From Clostridia bacterium (GTDB taxonomy: Bacteria > Bacillota > Clostridia > Oscillospirales > CAG-272), in assembly GCA_017631855.1 (NCBI GenBank), contig JAGBSP010000005.1, positions 1 to 58,185 of the forward strand: a stretch of 58,185 nucleotides of DNA. Direction: 5' to 3'. Each line of letters opens with the position of its first letter. Within the stretch, counting starts at the first letter, position 1. A program made the translations under genes and the position numbers. Positions 1 to 8,416 of the stretch are shown one piece after another. A model generated the notes under the pieces. The model made no database searches. It was not told the origin of the DNA and was given only the letters and a program-made list of their open reading frames with translations.

Positions 1-127
1 CTCTTATCTCTAATCTTTTTTCTGCAAAAAATACTTTTCGCCTGTATTTTGGCGCAAATACAATATGGTACTTGCAATTCCAACTCGTATGTGCTAAACT
101 ATTATTGTCTATGGTAACCTTTTTCAT
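1..127 (-). CDS. tnpA: IS200/IS605 family transposase TnpA, N-terminal fragment (partial at window edge)
   Basis: Reading the minus strand from the ATG at 127 gives 42 codons with no stop, running off the window. The peptide contains HTSWNCKYHIVFAPKYRR, a segment characteristic of the start of IS200/IS605 TnpA, the small HUH-type single-strand transposase. The catalytic HUH and tyrosine motifs would lie further on, outside the window, so integrity cannot be judged. A GGAGG ribosome binding site sits at 136-140, eight bases before the start. The codons are AT-rich compared with acpP next door, consistent with a mobile origin. Confidence 0.9.
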   Translation of the reverse strand, partial: MKKVTIDNNSLAHTSWNCKYHIVFAPKYRRKVFFAEKRLEIR

Positions 128-247
128 AGATAAATCCTCCACATATTTATTTTGGTATTGACTGGCAGGTCGAACTTATTAGATCATATTTGGAGGATTT
201 CTTCTCACCGGTTAACCTTTATTGAACCCCGCCACTATGGCGGGGTT
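1..247 (-). mobile_element. IS200/IS605-family element, left part (cut by window start)
   Basis: The minus strand carries the 5' part of an IS200-type transposase gene, followed upstream by about 120 bases of AT-rich non-coding DNA ending in a GC-rich hairpin at 225-247. IS200/IS605 elements have subterminal hairpins rather than inverted repeats, so this hairpin may be the end recognised by the transposase. The exact outer boundary is inferred: it should lie between the hairpin and the acpP terminator that starts near 251. The composition is clearly more AT-rich than the flanking genes. Confidence 0.6.
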
Positions 248-249
248 TT
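225..249 (+). terminator. GC-rich hairpin at the IS200-like end
   Basis: A 9-bp stem (AACCCCGCC and GGCGGGGTT) with a five-base loop is followed on the plus strand by TTTTCGTTT. It can act as a terminator for transcription entering the element, or as the subterminal hairpin bound by TnpA. Both roles are known in IS200 elements; which applies here is inference. Confidence 0.5.
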
Positions 250-250
250 C

Positions 251-289
251 GTTTACAATAAACGCAGACGTGAATGATTCACGTCTGCG
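251..289 (-). terminator. Intrinsic terminator of acpP
   Basis: A perfect 12-bp stem (263-274 with 278-289, CGCAGACGTGAA and its complement) with a three-base loop is followed on the minus strand by TTTATTGT. It lies 20 bases after the acpP stop codon. Confidence 0.85.
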
Positions 290-308
290 CTATTTTCTTA
301 TGTTGATC

Positions 309-530
309 TCAGAGAGTTTCGAGGTAAGCAACGACGTCACCGACGGTCGTGAACTTACGAATGTCCTCGTCGTTGATCTCGATGTCAAACTTCTCCTCGC
401 AAAGCATGACAAGGTCAGCAAGCTCGATCGAGTTGATGCCGAGGTCGTTGGAAAGCTCAGCCTCCATCGTAATATCGTCGCGGTCGATCTGAAGCTCGTC
501 TACGAGCAGGTCAGCAAATTTTTCAAACAT
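309..530 (-). CDS. acpP: Acyl carrier protein
   Basis: This encodes a 73-residue acidic acyl carrier protein, which carries growing acyl chains on a phosphopantetheine arm in fatty acid synthesis in the cytoplasm. The attachment site is the serine in DLGINSIELADLV; the usual Asp-Ser-Leu is Asn-Ser-Ile here. The C-terminal helix EDIRKFTTVGDVVAYLE is typical. The start is set at 530 (MFEKF) because GGAGG lies 8 bases upstream; a longer reading frame from 545 would put its own ATG directly against that ribosome binding site. It is transcribed alone, with a strong terminator downstream, and no fab genes are adjacent. Confidence 0.95.
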   Translation of the reverse strand: MFEKFADLLVDELQIDRDDITMEAELSNDLGINSIELADLVMLCEEKFDIEINDEDIRKFTTVGDVVAYLETL

Positions 531-611
531 TGTGATTTCCTCCATAAATTTCTAATTTTTTCTTGATATTTTTTTCAGCAAAGTATATTATATAACATTC
601 AAATCGAATTG

Positions 612-1064
612 TCAAGTATTATTTTTCGTCTTCTTTTTTACATTTTTTCGCTCACACAGGGAGCAGATACCGCACACGGGGATCGAGAGCGCGATCCAAA
701 GGAGGGTAAAGGGTATGCAGATTTGTCCAAGTAGATTGAGGGGGAGGTGTGAGTAATCCCACACGCCGAGGCGAAAGGTGAGATTGACAAGACAGCCGCA
801 TACGAGTTCGACTGCGGTAATCAGTATGCCGCTGATTGTGGCACGAAGCAAGATAGGCTTGGATTTCATTGCGCGGTTGATGTGAAAAATACCCGAAAGA
901 CAAACTCCTCCGCAAAGAGCCATACTCCAGTGGGAATATCCACGGCAGAGGACTTCGAGAGAATAATAAGCGGCACCGCCGACGCCGAGTAGTCCGAGCT
1001 CACGTAGCGCGGGGCGGAGCGCCGTCGGCGCACGGAACGTTTTTGGGGAGATCGATTGATTCAT
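612..1064 (-). CDS. CmpB-like putative ABC-transporter membrane protein (PF06541 type)
   Basis: This is a 150-residue integral membrane protein with about four hydrophobic segments. The patterns RGYSHWSMALCGG and VWDYSHLPLNLLGQICIPF match the conserved core of the family annotated as putative ABC-transporter type IV permease (CmpB-like), common in Clostridia. The transport role of that family is unproven. The open frame continues far upstream, but that part is antisense to metG; the ATG at 1064 gives the family's usual length. The ribosome binding site is weak (AAAGGA, 14 bases off), and the Lys-rich tail suggests a cytoplasmic C-terminus. It has no obvious link to acpP beyond sharing the strand. 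Confidence 0.8.
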   Translation of the reverse strand: MNQSISPKTFRAPTALRPALRELGLLGVGGAAYYSLEVLCRGYSHWSMALCGGVCLSGIFHINRAMKSKPILLRATISGILITAVELVCGCLVNLTFRLGVWDYSHLPLNLLGQICIPFTLLWIALSIPVCGICSLCERKNVKKKTKNNT

Positions 1065-1176
1065 AAAATGTTTTTTAATCCTTTTCTTTGGTTTTGTATT
1101 TTCAGTATTTGTCAAAAAAAGAGGAACTACCCTCGAAAAAAATAGGGAATATTTGGCGTAAAATTCGGCAAAGCCC

Positions 1177-1205
1177 TTGTAAAAGAGAATTTTTTTTGAT
1201 ATAAT
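1177..1205 (+). promoter_or_regulatory. Sigma-A-like promoter of metG
   Basis: TTGTAA at 1177-1182 and TATAAT at 1200-1205 are separated by 17 bases, about 60 bases before the metG start. No T-box leader could be recognised in the short 5' region. Confidence 0.7.
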
Positions 1206-1265
1206 ATGATAAAATGGAACAATCATAGGTTCAAGGACGCTATGAATCGATAAGGAGAAATCAAA

Positions 1266-3227
1266 ATGGGAGAGAAATTTTATATCACGACAGCGATTGC
1301 GTATGCATCGAAAAAGCCTCACTTCGGAAATACCTACGAGGCGATCATGACCGATGCACTCACGCGTTATCGCCGTGAGCGGGGCTACGACGTCTTTATG
1401 TGCACGGGTACCGACGAGCACGGACAGAAGATCGAGGATCTCGCAAAGGAAGCCGGCATTACCCCGAAGGCATACGTGGATGGCGTTGCGGGAGAGATCC
1501 GTGCGCTGTGGGATCATATGAACGTAAAGTACGACCACTTTATCCGCACGACCGACGATTATCACGAGACGGCGGTTCGCAAGATGTTCACGAAGTTCTA
1601 CGAGCAGGGCGATATTTATAAAGGCTATTACGAGGGTTGGTATTGCACGCCCTGCGAATCCTTCTTTACCGAAACGCAGGTGGTGGACGGCAAGTGCCCC
1701 GATTGCGGACGTCCCGTACAGCAGGCAAAGGAAGAGGCGTATTTCTTCAAAATGAGCAAGTATGCCGATCGTCTGATGCAGTATATCGACGAGCACCCCG
1801 AATTTATTGAGCCCGAGAGCCGCAAGAAGGAGATTGTCAACAACTTCCTGAAGGCAGGATTGCAGGATCTCTGCGTATCCCGTACCTCGTTTGCGTGGGG
1901 AATTCCCGTGGATATCGACCCCAAGCACGTCACCTACGTCTGGCTTGACGCACTGACCAACTATATCACGGCAATTGGCTATGATCCCGACAAGACCTAC
2001 GAGGAGCAGAGCGAGCAGTTCAAAAAATACTGGCCTGCCGACGTACACATCATCGGTAAGGATATCATTCGTTTCCACACTATTTATTGGCCGATCTTCC
2101 TCATGGCACTCGATCTGCCCTTGCCTAAGAAGGTCTTTGCACACCCGTGGTTTAATTTCGGTATGGACAAGATGTCCAAGTCGCGCGGTAACGTCATTTA
2201 CGCCGACAAGCTGGCAGAGAAATTTACCGTCGACGGCGTTCGCTACTACGCACTCGCTGAAATGCCCTACGCGAACGACGGTTCGATCACCTACGAGAAC
2301 GTCATCAAGAGATTTAACACCGATCTTGTCAACAACCTTGGTAACCTTGTTAAGCGTACCCTTGACATGCAGAAGAAATACTTCGACAGCGTGATTCAGG
2401 CGCCCTCTGCTAAGGAGGCGCTCGACGACGAGGTCGTTTCTGCCTGTGTCAAGGCATACGAGAAGGTTGTCGAGAATATGGACGCATATCGCATCGCCGA
2501 TGCGCTGGAGGAGATCTTTGTAATGCTCTCTCGCGCCAACAAATATATTGACGAGACGACACCTTGGGCACTTGCCAAGGACGAGAGCCAGCGCGAACGA
2601 CTCGGAACGGTTCTGTATACGCTTCTTGAGGCAATTCGTTGGGGTGCGGTTCTGCTTCATCCCTTCATTCCCGCAACGGCAGAGGAGATTCTCTCCGAGC
2701 TGAATACCGACGTATGCGGATATGCATCGATCGGTACGGCAGACCGCTTCGGCGCACTTGTTCCGGGAAGCACGGTCAAGGATTCTAAGGTGCTCTTTGC
2801 CCGAATGGACGAAGCAAAGGTGCTTGCCGAGTTCGAGGCAGAGCGTCAGAGAATGATCGCTGAGGCAGAGAAGGAAGCGAAGGCAAAGGAAAAGCCCGAG
2901 GGTTGTGCGCTGATTGGCATCGAAGACTTTATGGGCGTGGAGCTCAGAACCGCACAGGTTATTTCTTGTGAAAGAGTGCCGAAGGCAAAGAAACTGCTTC
3001 TGCTTCAGGTAGACCTCGGATATGAGAAGAGACAGGTCGTTTCTGGAATTGCGAAATTCTACGAGCCCGAGCAGCTCATCGGAAAGAAGCTGATCCTTGT
3101 GGCAAACCTCAAGCCCGCCACGCTCTGCGGTATTGAGTCGCAGGGAATGATCCTTGCCAGCGGTGAGGAAGAGGTTCGCGTGGTATTCCTCGCAGAAGAC
3201 ACGCCTCTTGGTGAACGCGTAAGATAA
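1266..3227 (+). CDS. metG: Methionyl-tRNA synthetase
   Basis: This 653-residue class I aminoacyl-tRNA synthetase charges tRNA-Met. The HIGH-type motif is HFGN near residue 19 and KMSKS lies at about 302-306. A zinc-knuckle region (CTPCESFF then CPDCG, about residues 130-150) sits in the connective-peptide region. The C-terminal 100 residues form a tRNA-binding EMAP/Trbp111-type domain (from about 550, starting IGIEDFMGVELR), so this is the long, dimerising form. The ribosome binding site AAGGAG lies 8 bases before the ATG. It appears monocistronic, with its own promoter and a terminator before the next gene. Confidence 0.98.
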   Translation: MGEKFYITTAIAYASKKPHFGNTYEAIMTDALTRYRRERGYDVFMCTGTDEHGQKIEDLAKEAGITPKAYVDGVAGEIRALWDHMNVKYDHFIRTTDDYHETAVRKMFTKFYEQGDIYKGYYEGWYCTPCESFFTETQVVDGKCPDCGRPVQQAKEEAYFFKMSKYADRLMQYIDEHPEFIEPESRKKEIVNNFLKAGLQDLCVSRTSFAWGIPVDIDPKHVTYVWLDALTNYITAIGYDPDKTYEEQSEQFKKYWPADVHIIGKDIIRFHTIYWPIFLMALDLPLPKKVFAHPWFNFGMDKMSKSRGNVIYADKLAEKFTVDGVRYYALAEMPYANDGSITYENVIKRFNTDLVNNLGNLVKRTLDMQKKYFDSVIQAPSAKEALDDEVVSACVKAYEKVVENMDAYRIADALEEIFVMLSRANKYIDETTPWALAKDESQRERLGTVLYTLLEAIRWGAVLLHPFIPATAEEILSELNTDVCGYASIGTADRFGALVPGSTVKDSKVLFARMDEAKVLAEFEAERQRMIAEAEKEAKAKEKPEGCALIGIEDFMGVELRTAQVISCERVPKAKKLLLLQVDLGYEKRQVVSGIAKFYEPEQLIGKKLILVANLKPATLCGIESQGMILASGEEEVRVVFLAEDTPLGERVR

Positions 3228-3235
3228 ACGAACAA

Positions 3236-3270
3236 AAGGCGGTCTGATACAAAAGACCGCCTTACTTTTT
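3236..3270 (+). terminator. Terminator after metG
   Basis: A 10-bp stem, AAGGCGGTCT with AGACCGCCTT and an eight-base loop, is followed by ACTTTTT. Confidence 0.85.
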
Positions 3271-3281
3271 AAGGAGAAATT

Positions 3282-4238
3282 ATGAAAATTGCAGTGATTG
3301 GTTGCGGGCGCTGGGGCTCGCTGATTACCTGGTATCTCGACCGCCTCGGACACGACCTGACACTCTACGGCAGAAAAAGTTCGGCACATATGTCGCGCTT
3401 TCTCTCGGAACGGAAAAACGACTTATTGACGCTTCCCGAATCGGTGAAGCTGACCACAAGTCTTTCCGACATTGCCGATGCCGAGGTCATCGTTATCTCG
3501 ATTGCCTCGCAAGGCTTGCGCGGACTTTGGCAGGAGCTTTCCGCGCTTGGGTTAAAGGATAAAATTTTCGTGCTTTGTATGAAGGGAATTGAGATCGACA
3601 CGGGAAAGCGTCTTTCCGAAATTTCGGAAGAGTACGCCGATCCGTCGTGCTCGGTTGCCGTTTGGCTCGGACCCGGTCATGTGCAGGAGTTTTATGCGGG
3701 GATTCCCAACTGTATGGTGATCGATGCAAAGAGTGACGCGGTGAAACAGAAGCTCGTCGAAGCCTTTTCCGGGGAGCTGATCCGCTTTTATTACGGTGCT
3801 GATCTCGTCGGAAATGAGGTTGGTGCGGCGGCGAAAAACGTCATCGGAATCGCGGCGGGAATGCTGGACGGAATGAAGCTTTCCACCCTAAAAGGTGCGC
3901 TGATGTCCAGAGGCACGCGAGAAATTGCTCGCTTGATTGCCGCGATGGGAGGAAACGAGCTTTCGGCATACGGACTTTGTCATCTCGGGGACTACGAGGC
4001 AACCGTTTTTTCGCCCTACAGCCATAATCGTCTGTTTGGCGAACGGTTCATTACGGGAGAAGCGTGCGACTTTCTTGCGGAAGGGTATTATACCGTAAAG
4101 GCGCTCATCGCTCTTTCGGAACGATACGGCGTTGAGCTTCCGATCTGTCAGACCATTTATTCGGTGCTTTACGAGGGTGCAGATCCTGAAAAAGCACTCG
4201 GCGCGCTATTTCACAGAAGTTTAAAACAGGAATTTTAA
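3282..4238 (+). CDS. gpsA: NAD(P)-dependent glycerol-3-phosphate dehydrogenase family protein
   Basis: This 318-residue protein has an N-terminal Rossmann fold starting IAVIGCGRWGS, matching the glycine-rich nucleotide loop. The helix EVGAAAKNVIGIAAGMLDGM contains the catalytic lysine region of GpsA, which reduces dihydroxyacetone phosphate to sn-glycerol 3-phosphate for phospholipid synthesis. LGPGHVQEFYAG corresponds to the usual SGPS-AEEV segment but is divergent, so the substrate assignment is by family. The ribosome binding site AAGGAG lies 7 bases upstream. The stop is two bases before the start of tatD, implying co-transcription. Confidence 0.88.
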   Translation: MKIAVIGCGRWGSLITWYLDRLGHDLTLYGRKSSAHMSRFLSERKNDLLTLPESVKLTTSLSDIADAEVIVISIASQGLRGLWQELSALGLKDKIFVLCMKGIEIDTGKRLSEISEEYADPSCSVAVWLGPGHVQEFYAGIPNCMVIDAKSDAVKQKLVEAFSGELIRFYYGADLVGNEVGAAAKNVIGIAAGMLDGMKLSTLKGALMSRGTREIARLIAAMGGNELSAYGLCHLGDYEATVFSPYSHNRLFGERFITGEACDFLAEGYYTVKALIALSERYGVELPICQTIYSVLYEGADPEKALGALFHRSLKQEF

Positions 4239-4240
4239 AA

Positions 4241-5059
4241 ATGATGAATCAAGAACTGGACTGCCGCGGACTTTTCGATTCCCACGCACATTATTTTGAT
4301 CGGAAATTTGATGACGGCACCGACGAAATTCTCGATGGCGAGGTGTTCGGCAAGGGGGTCGTCGGGGTGATCAACGTTGCTACAAATCCCGAAAACGCCA
4401 AGCGCTGTATTGAGCAAGCAAAAAAATATGAGGGAATGTATACCGCAATCGGTATTCACCCCGAGGATGCGCAAAGCGATCCTCGTAGTGTCGACGAGCT
4501 TCTCTCGGAGCTTTCTGCGCTGATGGATACAAAAGAGAAGCGAAACGAGGGCAAGATCGTTGCGCTCGGCGAGATCGGACTTGACTATTACTGGCAGCCT
4601 TGCGACAAGGAAAAGCAGGCAGAGCTTTTTGAAAAACAGCTTCTCTTGGCAGAGGAATGGGATCTTCCCGTCATCATTCACGACAGAGAAGCGCACGGAG
4701 ATTGCTTTGAGAGCGTGCTTCGTCACCCGAACGTACGCGGTGTCTTTCACAGCTTCAGCGGCAGTGCCGAGATGGCAAAGGAGCTGACGCGTCGCGGATG
4801 GTATATCTCCTTTTCGGGTGTCGTGACCTTCAAGAACGCGCGCAAGGTGCGCGAGGTTGTATCGGTCGTGCCGATCAATCAAATTCTCATTGAAACCGAC
4901 GCGCCCTACCTCTCGCCCGAGCCCTTCCGCGGACGGCTGAACCATTCGGGAAGAATGGCGTATACGGCAAACGCGCTCGCCGATCTGAGGGGAATTCCCT
5001 ACGAGGAGATGGTAAAAATCACCGCCGAAAATGCGAAACGAATTTTCTCTCTGATATGA
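4241..5059 (+). CDS. tatD: TatD family metal-dependent hydrolase
   Basis: This 272-residue TIM-barrel amidohydrolase-like protein belongs to the TatD DNase family, which has 3'-5' exonuclease activity in characterised members. Metal ligands are visible: FDSHAHYF near the N-terminus (the HxH motif), ALGEIGLDYYW (glutamate), PVIIHDREA and GVFHSFSG (histidines), and IETDAPYLSP (aspartate). It lies two bases downstream of the gpsA-like gene and ends at a strong terminator, so the two form a small operon. Its biological role may be DNA repair or fragment recycling, inferred from the family. Confidence 0.93.
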   Translation: MMNQELDCRGLFDSHAHYFDRKFDDGTDEILDGEVFGKGVVGVINVATNPENAKRCIEQAKKYEGMYTAIGIHPEDAQSDPRSVDELLSELSALMDTKEKRNEGKIVALGEIGLDYYWQPCDKEKQAELFEKQLLLAEEWDLPVIIHDREAHGDCFESVLRHPNVRGVFHSFSGSAEMAKELTRRGWYISFSGVVTFKNARKVREVVSVVPINQILIETDAPYLSPEPFRGRLNHSGRMAYTANALADLRGIPYEEMVKITAENAKRIFSLI

Positions 5060-5071
5060 TCTCTCGCTTTC

Positions 5072-5107
5072 AAGCAGGACTTTTTTGCGAAAAAGTCCTG
5101 CTTTTTT
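5072..5107 (+). terminator. Terminator after tatD
   Basis: AAGCAGGACTTTT pairs with AAAAGTCCTGCTT around a short loop, followed by a run of T. Confidence 0.88.
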
Positions 5108-5173
5108 AGTTAATGTGCACAAAAACAAGTGGAAGATTTCTATGCTTGTATTTGAAAAAACACAAAAAACATC

Positions 5174-5202
5174 TTGAAATTCAAGAAAAATTATTGTATA
5201 AT
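5174..5202 (+). promoter_or_regulatory. Promoter of the EF-G-like gene
   Basis: TTGAAA at 5174-5179 and TATAAT at 5197-5202 are separated by 17 bases, leaving a leader of roughly 90 bases before the gene. No regulatory fold was recognised in that leader. Confidence 0.75.
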
Positions 5203-5300
5203 GATATTAATCGGTGTGTAACATTTCCTTGGATGGAAAGACTTCCCGACAAAATATCAAAGACCTTCCGCCAAGATGCGGAGAGAAGGAGGAAAAGCCA

Positions 5301-7355
5301 ATGGCTGCTATTGAAACCAAAAGAATCAGAAACGTTGCATTGCTCGGACACGGAGGATGCGGAAAGACCTCGCTCGCCGAGGCTATGATATATTTGACGG
5401 GAGGAACCGACCGTCTTGGAAAGGTTGCGGACGGAAATACCGTGTCGGACTACGACGCAGAAGAGATCAAGAGAGGCTTTTCTCTGTCTACTTCGATGAT
5501 GAATATGATGTGGAAGGACGTCAAGATCAACCTGCTTGACACTCCCGGTTATCTCGATTTCGTTGGAGAAGCCGCACAGGCGCTCCGCGTTGCCGACGCG
5601 GCGATCATCGTCGTTGACGGTAAGGCAGGCATCGAGGTTGGAACTGAGCTCGCGTGGGGATATGCCGAAAAGGCGGGAATTCCCAGAGCTTTCTTTATCA
5701 ATAAGTTTGACGATAACGATGCTCGTTTCGGACGAGTTCTCGACTCTCTGCACGAAACCTTCGGAAAGCACGTCTGCCCTCTGACCATTCCGATGGTCAA
5801 GGACGGCGAGGTCAAGGGTTGTATCGACCTGATCGACGAAATCGCGCACGTCTTTGACGACAACGGTCGTCACAGCGTCGAGATCATTCCCGAGGAGTCG
5901 AAGGAAGCCGTTGCAAAGTACCGCGATATGCTGATGGAAGCCATCGCAGGTACGAACGAGGATCTGATGATGAAATATTTCGAGGGTGAGGAGATTACCT
6001 TTATGGAAGCGATCAACGCTGTCCACGAGGGTATCATTCACGGTGAGATCGTGCCCGTCTTCTGCGGCGCGGCAACCAAGCTTTGGGGTCTTTGGACGCT
6101 GCTTGACAAGATCACCGAGTCCTTCCCCCGTCACACCGCAAAGAAGAACGAGCTGCTTGCAGACGGCTCCGACTTCGAGATCGTTCCCGAGGGCGAGCCC
6201 GCACTCTTTATCTTCAAGACGGTGGCTGACCCGTTCGTTGGAAAGATGTCCTTCTTCAAGGTTATGGACGGAACGGTCAAGCGCGATATTATGATGAAGA
6301 ACAATACGACGGGCGACTCCGAGAAGCTCGCGCACATCTACGTGATCAACGGCAAGAAGCAGACCGAGGTTGACGAGCTTTGCTGCGGTGACATCGGTAT
6401 GGTTGCAAAGCTGACGAGCACCAACACCAACGATACGCTGACCTGGAACAGAGAGCTGAAATTCGCTCCCATCGAATACCCCACGCCCTACTACGTCAAG
6501 GCGCTCATTCCCGCAACCGCAAAGGACGAGGGCAAGATCTCGCAGAGTATCGTAAAGATGATCGAAGAGGATCTGACGCTCGGATATGAAAATAACGCGG
6601 AAACCAAGCAGATGCTGGTGGCAGGTCAGGGTGATATGCACCTTGCCGTGCTCGCTGCAAAGCTGAAGAACCGCTTTGGTGTGAGCGTCAACTTCGATAC
6701 GCCCAAGATCGCGTACCGTGAAAAGATCACGAAGCGTGTGGACGTCGAAGGTAAGCATAAGAAGCAGAACGGCGGTTCGGGTCAGTACGGTCACGTTAAG
6801 ATCCGCTTCGCTCCCGGTGAGGACGAGGGTCTGACCTTTACCGTATCGGTTGTCGGCGGAACCGTGCCGAAGAACTTCTATCCTGCCGTTGAAAAGGGAT
6901 TGCAGGATGCGATGGTCAAGGGTGTCGCAGGCTTCCCGCTCGTACAGCTCGCGGCTGACCTGTACGACGGATCGTACCACGACGTAGACTCCGACGAGCT
7001 TTCCTTCAAGACGGCGGCAAGCATTGCCTACAAGAAGTGTCTGGAGCTTGCTGCTCCCGTGCTCCTTGAGCCGGTTGGAAATCTTGACATCACCGTTCCC
7101 GATTCGATCGTGGGCGACGTGATGGGCGACCTCAATAAGCGCCGCGGTGCCGTGATGGGAATGGATCCCGCTGCAAAGGGATATACCACCGTTCACGCAC
7201 TCGCTCCCAAGGCAGAGCTGATGGAATATCCCATCATTCTCCGCGCAATGACGCAGGGACGCGGAAGCTTCGAGTACGAGGTTACGGGCTACGACACCGT
7301 TCCCGCCAACATCGCACAGAAGATCGTTGAGAACTACCAGAAGGCAAACGCGTAA
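5301..7355 (+). CDS. fusA: Elongation factor G-like translational GTPase (EF-G2 type)
   Basis: This 684-residue GTPase carries all EF-G domains: P-loop GHGGCGKT at about 17-24, G3 motif DTPGYLDFVGE, then domains II to V ending in a VTGYDTVPANIAQ tail. The G4 motif is NKFD rather than NKMD, and the switch I sequence RGFSLSTS departs from RGITI, both features of the EF-G2-like subgroup. Canonical EF-G normally sits in the str operon with rpsL, rpsG and tuf; here it stands alone, so it is probably a second paralogue. The start at 5301 follows AAGGAGG by 7 bases. Confidence 0.9.
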   Translation: MAAIETKRIRNVALLGHGGCGKTSLAEAMIYLTGGTDRLGKVADGNTVSDYDAEEIKRGFSLSTSMMNMMWKDVKINLLDTPGYLDFVGEAAQALRVADAAIIVVDGKAGIEVGTELAWGYAEKAGIPRAFFINKFDDNDARFGRVLDSLHETFGKHVCPLTIPMVKDGEVKGCIDLIDEIAHVFDDNGRHSVEIIPEESKEAVAKYRDMLMEAIAGTNEDLMMKYFEGEEITFMEAINAVHEGIIHGEIVPVFCGAATKLWGLWTLLDKITESFPRHTAKKNELLADGSDFEIVPEGEPALFIFKTVADPFVGKMSFFKVMDGTVKRDIMMKNNTTGDSEKLAHIYVINGKKQTEVDELCCGDIGMVAKLTSTNTNDTLTWNRELKFAPIEYPTPYYVKALIPATAKDEGKISQSIVKMIEEDLTLGYENNAETKQMLVAGQGDMHLAVLAAKLKNRFGVSVNFDTPKIAYREKITKRVDVEGKHKKQNGGSGQYGHVKIRFAPGEDEGLTFTVSVVGGTVPKNFYPAVEKGLQDAMVKGVAGFPLVQLAADLYDGSYHDVDSDELSFKTAASIAYKKCLELAAPVLLEPVGNLDITVPDSIVGDVMGDLNKRRGAVMGMDPAAKGYTTVHALAPKAELMEYPIILRAMTQGRGSFEYEVTGYDTVPANIAQKIVENYQKANA

Positions 7356-7366
7356 AATAAAAAATC

Positions 7367-7399
7367 AAGAGGACTTTCTTCGGAAGGTCCTCTTTTTTT
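7367..7399 (+). terminator. Terminator after the EF-G-like gene
   Basis: A 12-bp stem with one G-U pair is capped by a TTCG tetraloop (7379-7382) and followed by seven T. Confidence 0.9.
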
Positions 7400-7419
7400 G
7401 CGGAATAATCACGCAAATA

Positions 7420-7490
7420 TTTGTAGGGGCGACCATTGGTCGTCCGTTTTGGGTTGATCACGGCGGACGTGCAATGCACGCCCCTACAAA
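7420..7490. repeat. Palindromic intergenic repeat (GTAGGGGC ends)
   Basis: About 70 bases begin TTTGTAGGGGC and end GCCCCTACAAA, with internal short palindromes (GACCATTGGTC, GTGCAATGCAC). A shorter element with the same GTAGGGG/CCCCTAC ends lies at 12984-13033. Such elements are frequent between genes in Clostridia; they look like non-autonomous, MITE-like sequences. No coding potential was seen. Confidence 0.75.
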
Positions 7491-7619
7491 CGAAAATGCA
7501 AGTTTTGCTCAAAGCTACAAATTTTCTCATTCTCGCCGAGTTTCGACAACTTTTACGGGGCGGGTATGTTACAATGAAGAAAAATGAAATGATAAGAAAA
7601 CGGAGGTTAAAAAAGCAAT

Positions 7620-7973
7620 ATGATCAAACATAATTGCGGCTTTGAGGTCGAGCGCGGCGAAGCGGCTCTCGTTCTGACGCTTTACGGCGAGATCGATCAC
7701 CACAGTGCCGTGCAGATCCGAACCGAGATCGACACGCTACTCCTCGAGGAGCAACCGAGGAAAGTCGTGCTCGATCTTTCTCACATTGAATTTATGGATA
7801 GCTCGGGACTGGGGCTGATTATGGGACGATATTCGCTGATGCAAAAGCTCGGCGGAGAGCTGATGCTCCGAAAACCCCACGAGCGGCTCGTCAAGATCTT
7901 TACCTTGGCGGGACTCCAGAGAATGGTGAAGATTGAGGACGCCGAGGATGATAAAAAGGAGGAGAGGGTATGA
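7620..7973 (+). CDS. spoIIAA: Anti-sigma-F factor antagonist SpoIIAA
   Basis: This 117-residue single-domain STAS protein releases sigma-F by binding SpoIIAB when unphosphorylated. The phosphorylation site region EFMDSSGLGLIMGRY lies at about residues 58-70; one of the two adjacent serines is the SpoIIAB target. It is the first gene of the spoIIA operon, overlaps spoIIAB by four bases (ATGA), and is preceded by CGGAGG 14 bases upstream of the ATG. A sigma-H type promoter would be expected, but none could be identified with confidence in the 130 bases upstream. Confidence 0.96.
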   Translation: MIKHNCGFEVERGEAALVLTLYGEIDHHSAVQIRTEIDTLLLEEQPRKVVLDLSHIEFMDSSGLGLIMGRYSLMQKLGGELMLRKPHERLVKIFTLAGLQRMVKIEDAEDDKKEERV

Positions 7974-8416
7974 AAGATACGGAAAAGAAGCTCGTCAATG
8001 AAATGAAACTGAAGCTCCCGTCCTATTCGGTCAACGAATCGGCGGCGCGCGCCATGGTTTCCGCTTTTTGCGCACAACAGGATCCCAAAACGGGAGAAAT
8101 AGCCGATATTAAGTGCGCCGTTTCCGAGGCGGTGACCAACTGTATCGTGCACGCGTACCGTGATACGGTGGGCACGATTTACATCACGGTCAAGCTGTAT
8201 AGCGACCGAAGCATTCAAATTGAAATTCGCGATCGAGGCTGTGGCATTGAGGATATTTCTCTTGCCCGTCAGCCGCTCTATACCACCGACGCGGCAAGCG
8301 AGCGGAGCGGTATGGGCTTTACGGTGATGGAAAGCTTTTGTGATAAGGTGAGGGTGTCGTCAAAATGCGGGAAGGGAACTACGGTAACGCTTTGCAAACG
8401 GCTGTCGAGCCGCTGA
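7970..8416 (+). CDS. spoIIAB: Anti-sigma-F factor and serine kinase SpoIIAB
   Basis: This 148-residue GHKL-type ATPase/kinase binds sigma-F and phosphorylates SpoIIAA, keeping the forespore sigma factor inactive until septation. The N-box is AVSEAVTNCIVHAYR, the D-box EIRDRGCGI, and the lid and G-box region SGMGFTVMESFCD. Its start overlaps the end of spoIIAA by four bases, giving translational coupling. Its last 52 bases overlap the sigF frame. Confidence 0.96.
   Translation: MKDTEKKLVNEMKLKLPSYSVNESAARAMVSAFCAQQDPKTGEIADIKCAVSEAVTNCIVHAYRDTVGTIYITVKLYSDRSIQIEIRDRGCGIEDISLARQPLYTTDAASERSGMGFTVMESFCDKVRVSSKCGKGTTVTLCKRLSSR

Noticed and set aside
1065..1265. A T-box or other riboswitch upstream of metG
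   Set aside because: The leader is too short and no T-box sequence or stable antiterminator was seen; only a standard promoter is present.
1065..3389. A 925-codon open frame on the minus strand covering metG
   Set aside because: Only its last 150 codons (612-1064) look like a protein; the rest is antisense to the clear metG gene, a consequence of codon bias.
5181..7196. Long minus-strand open frame opposite the EF-G-like gene
   Set aside because: It is a shadow of the coding strand; the translated product has no recognisable domain and no ribosome binding site.
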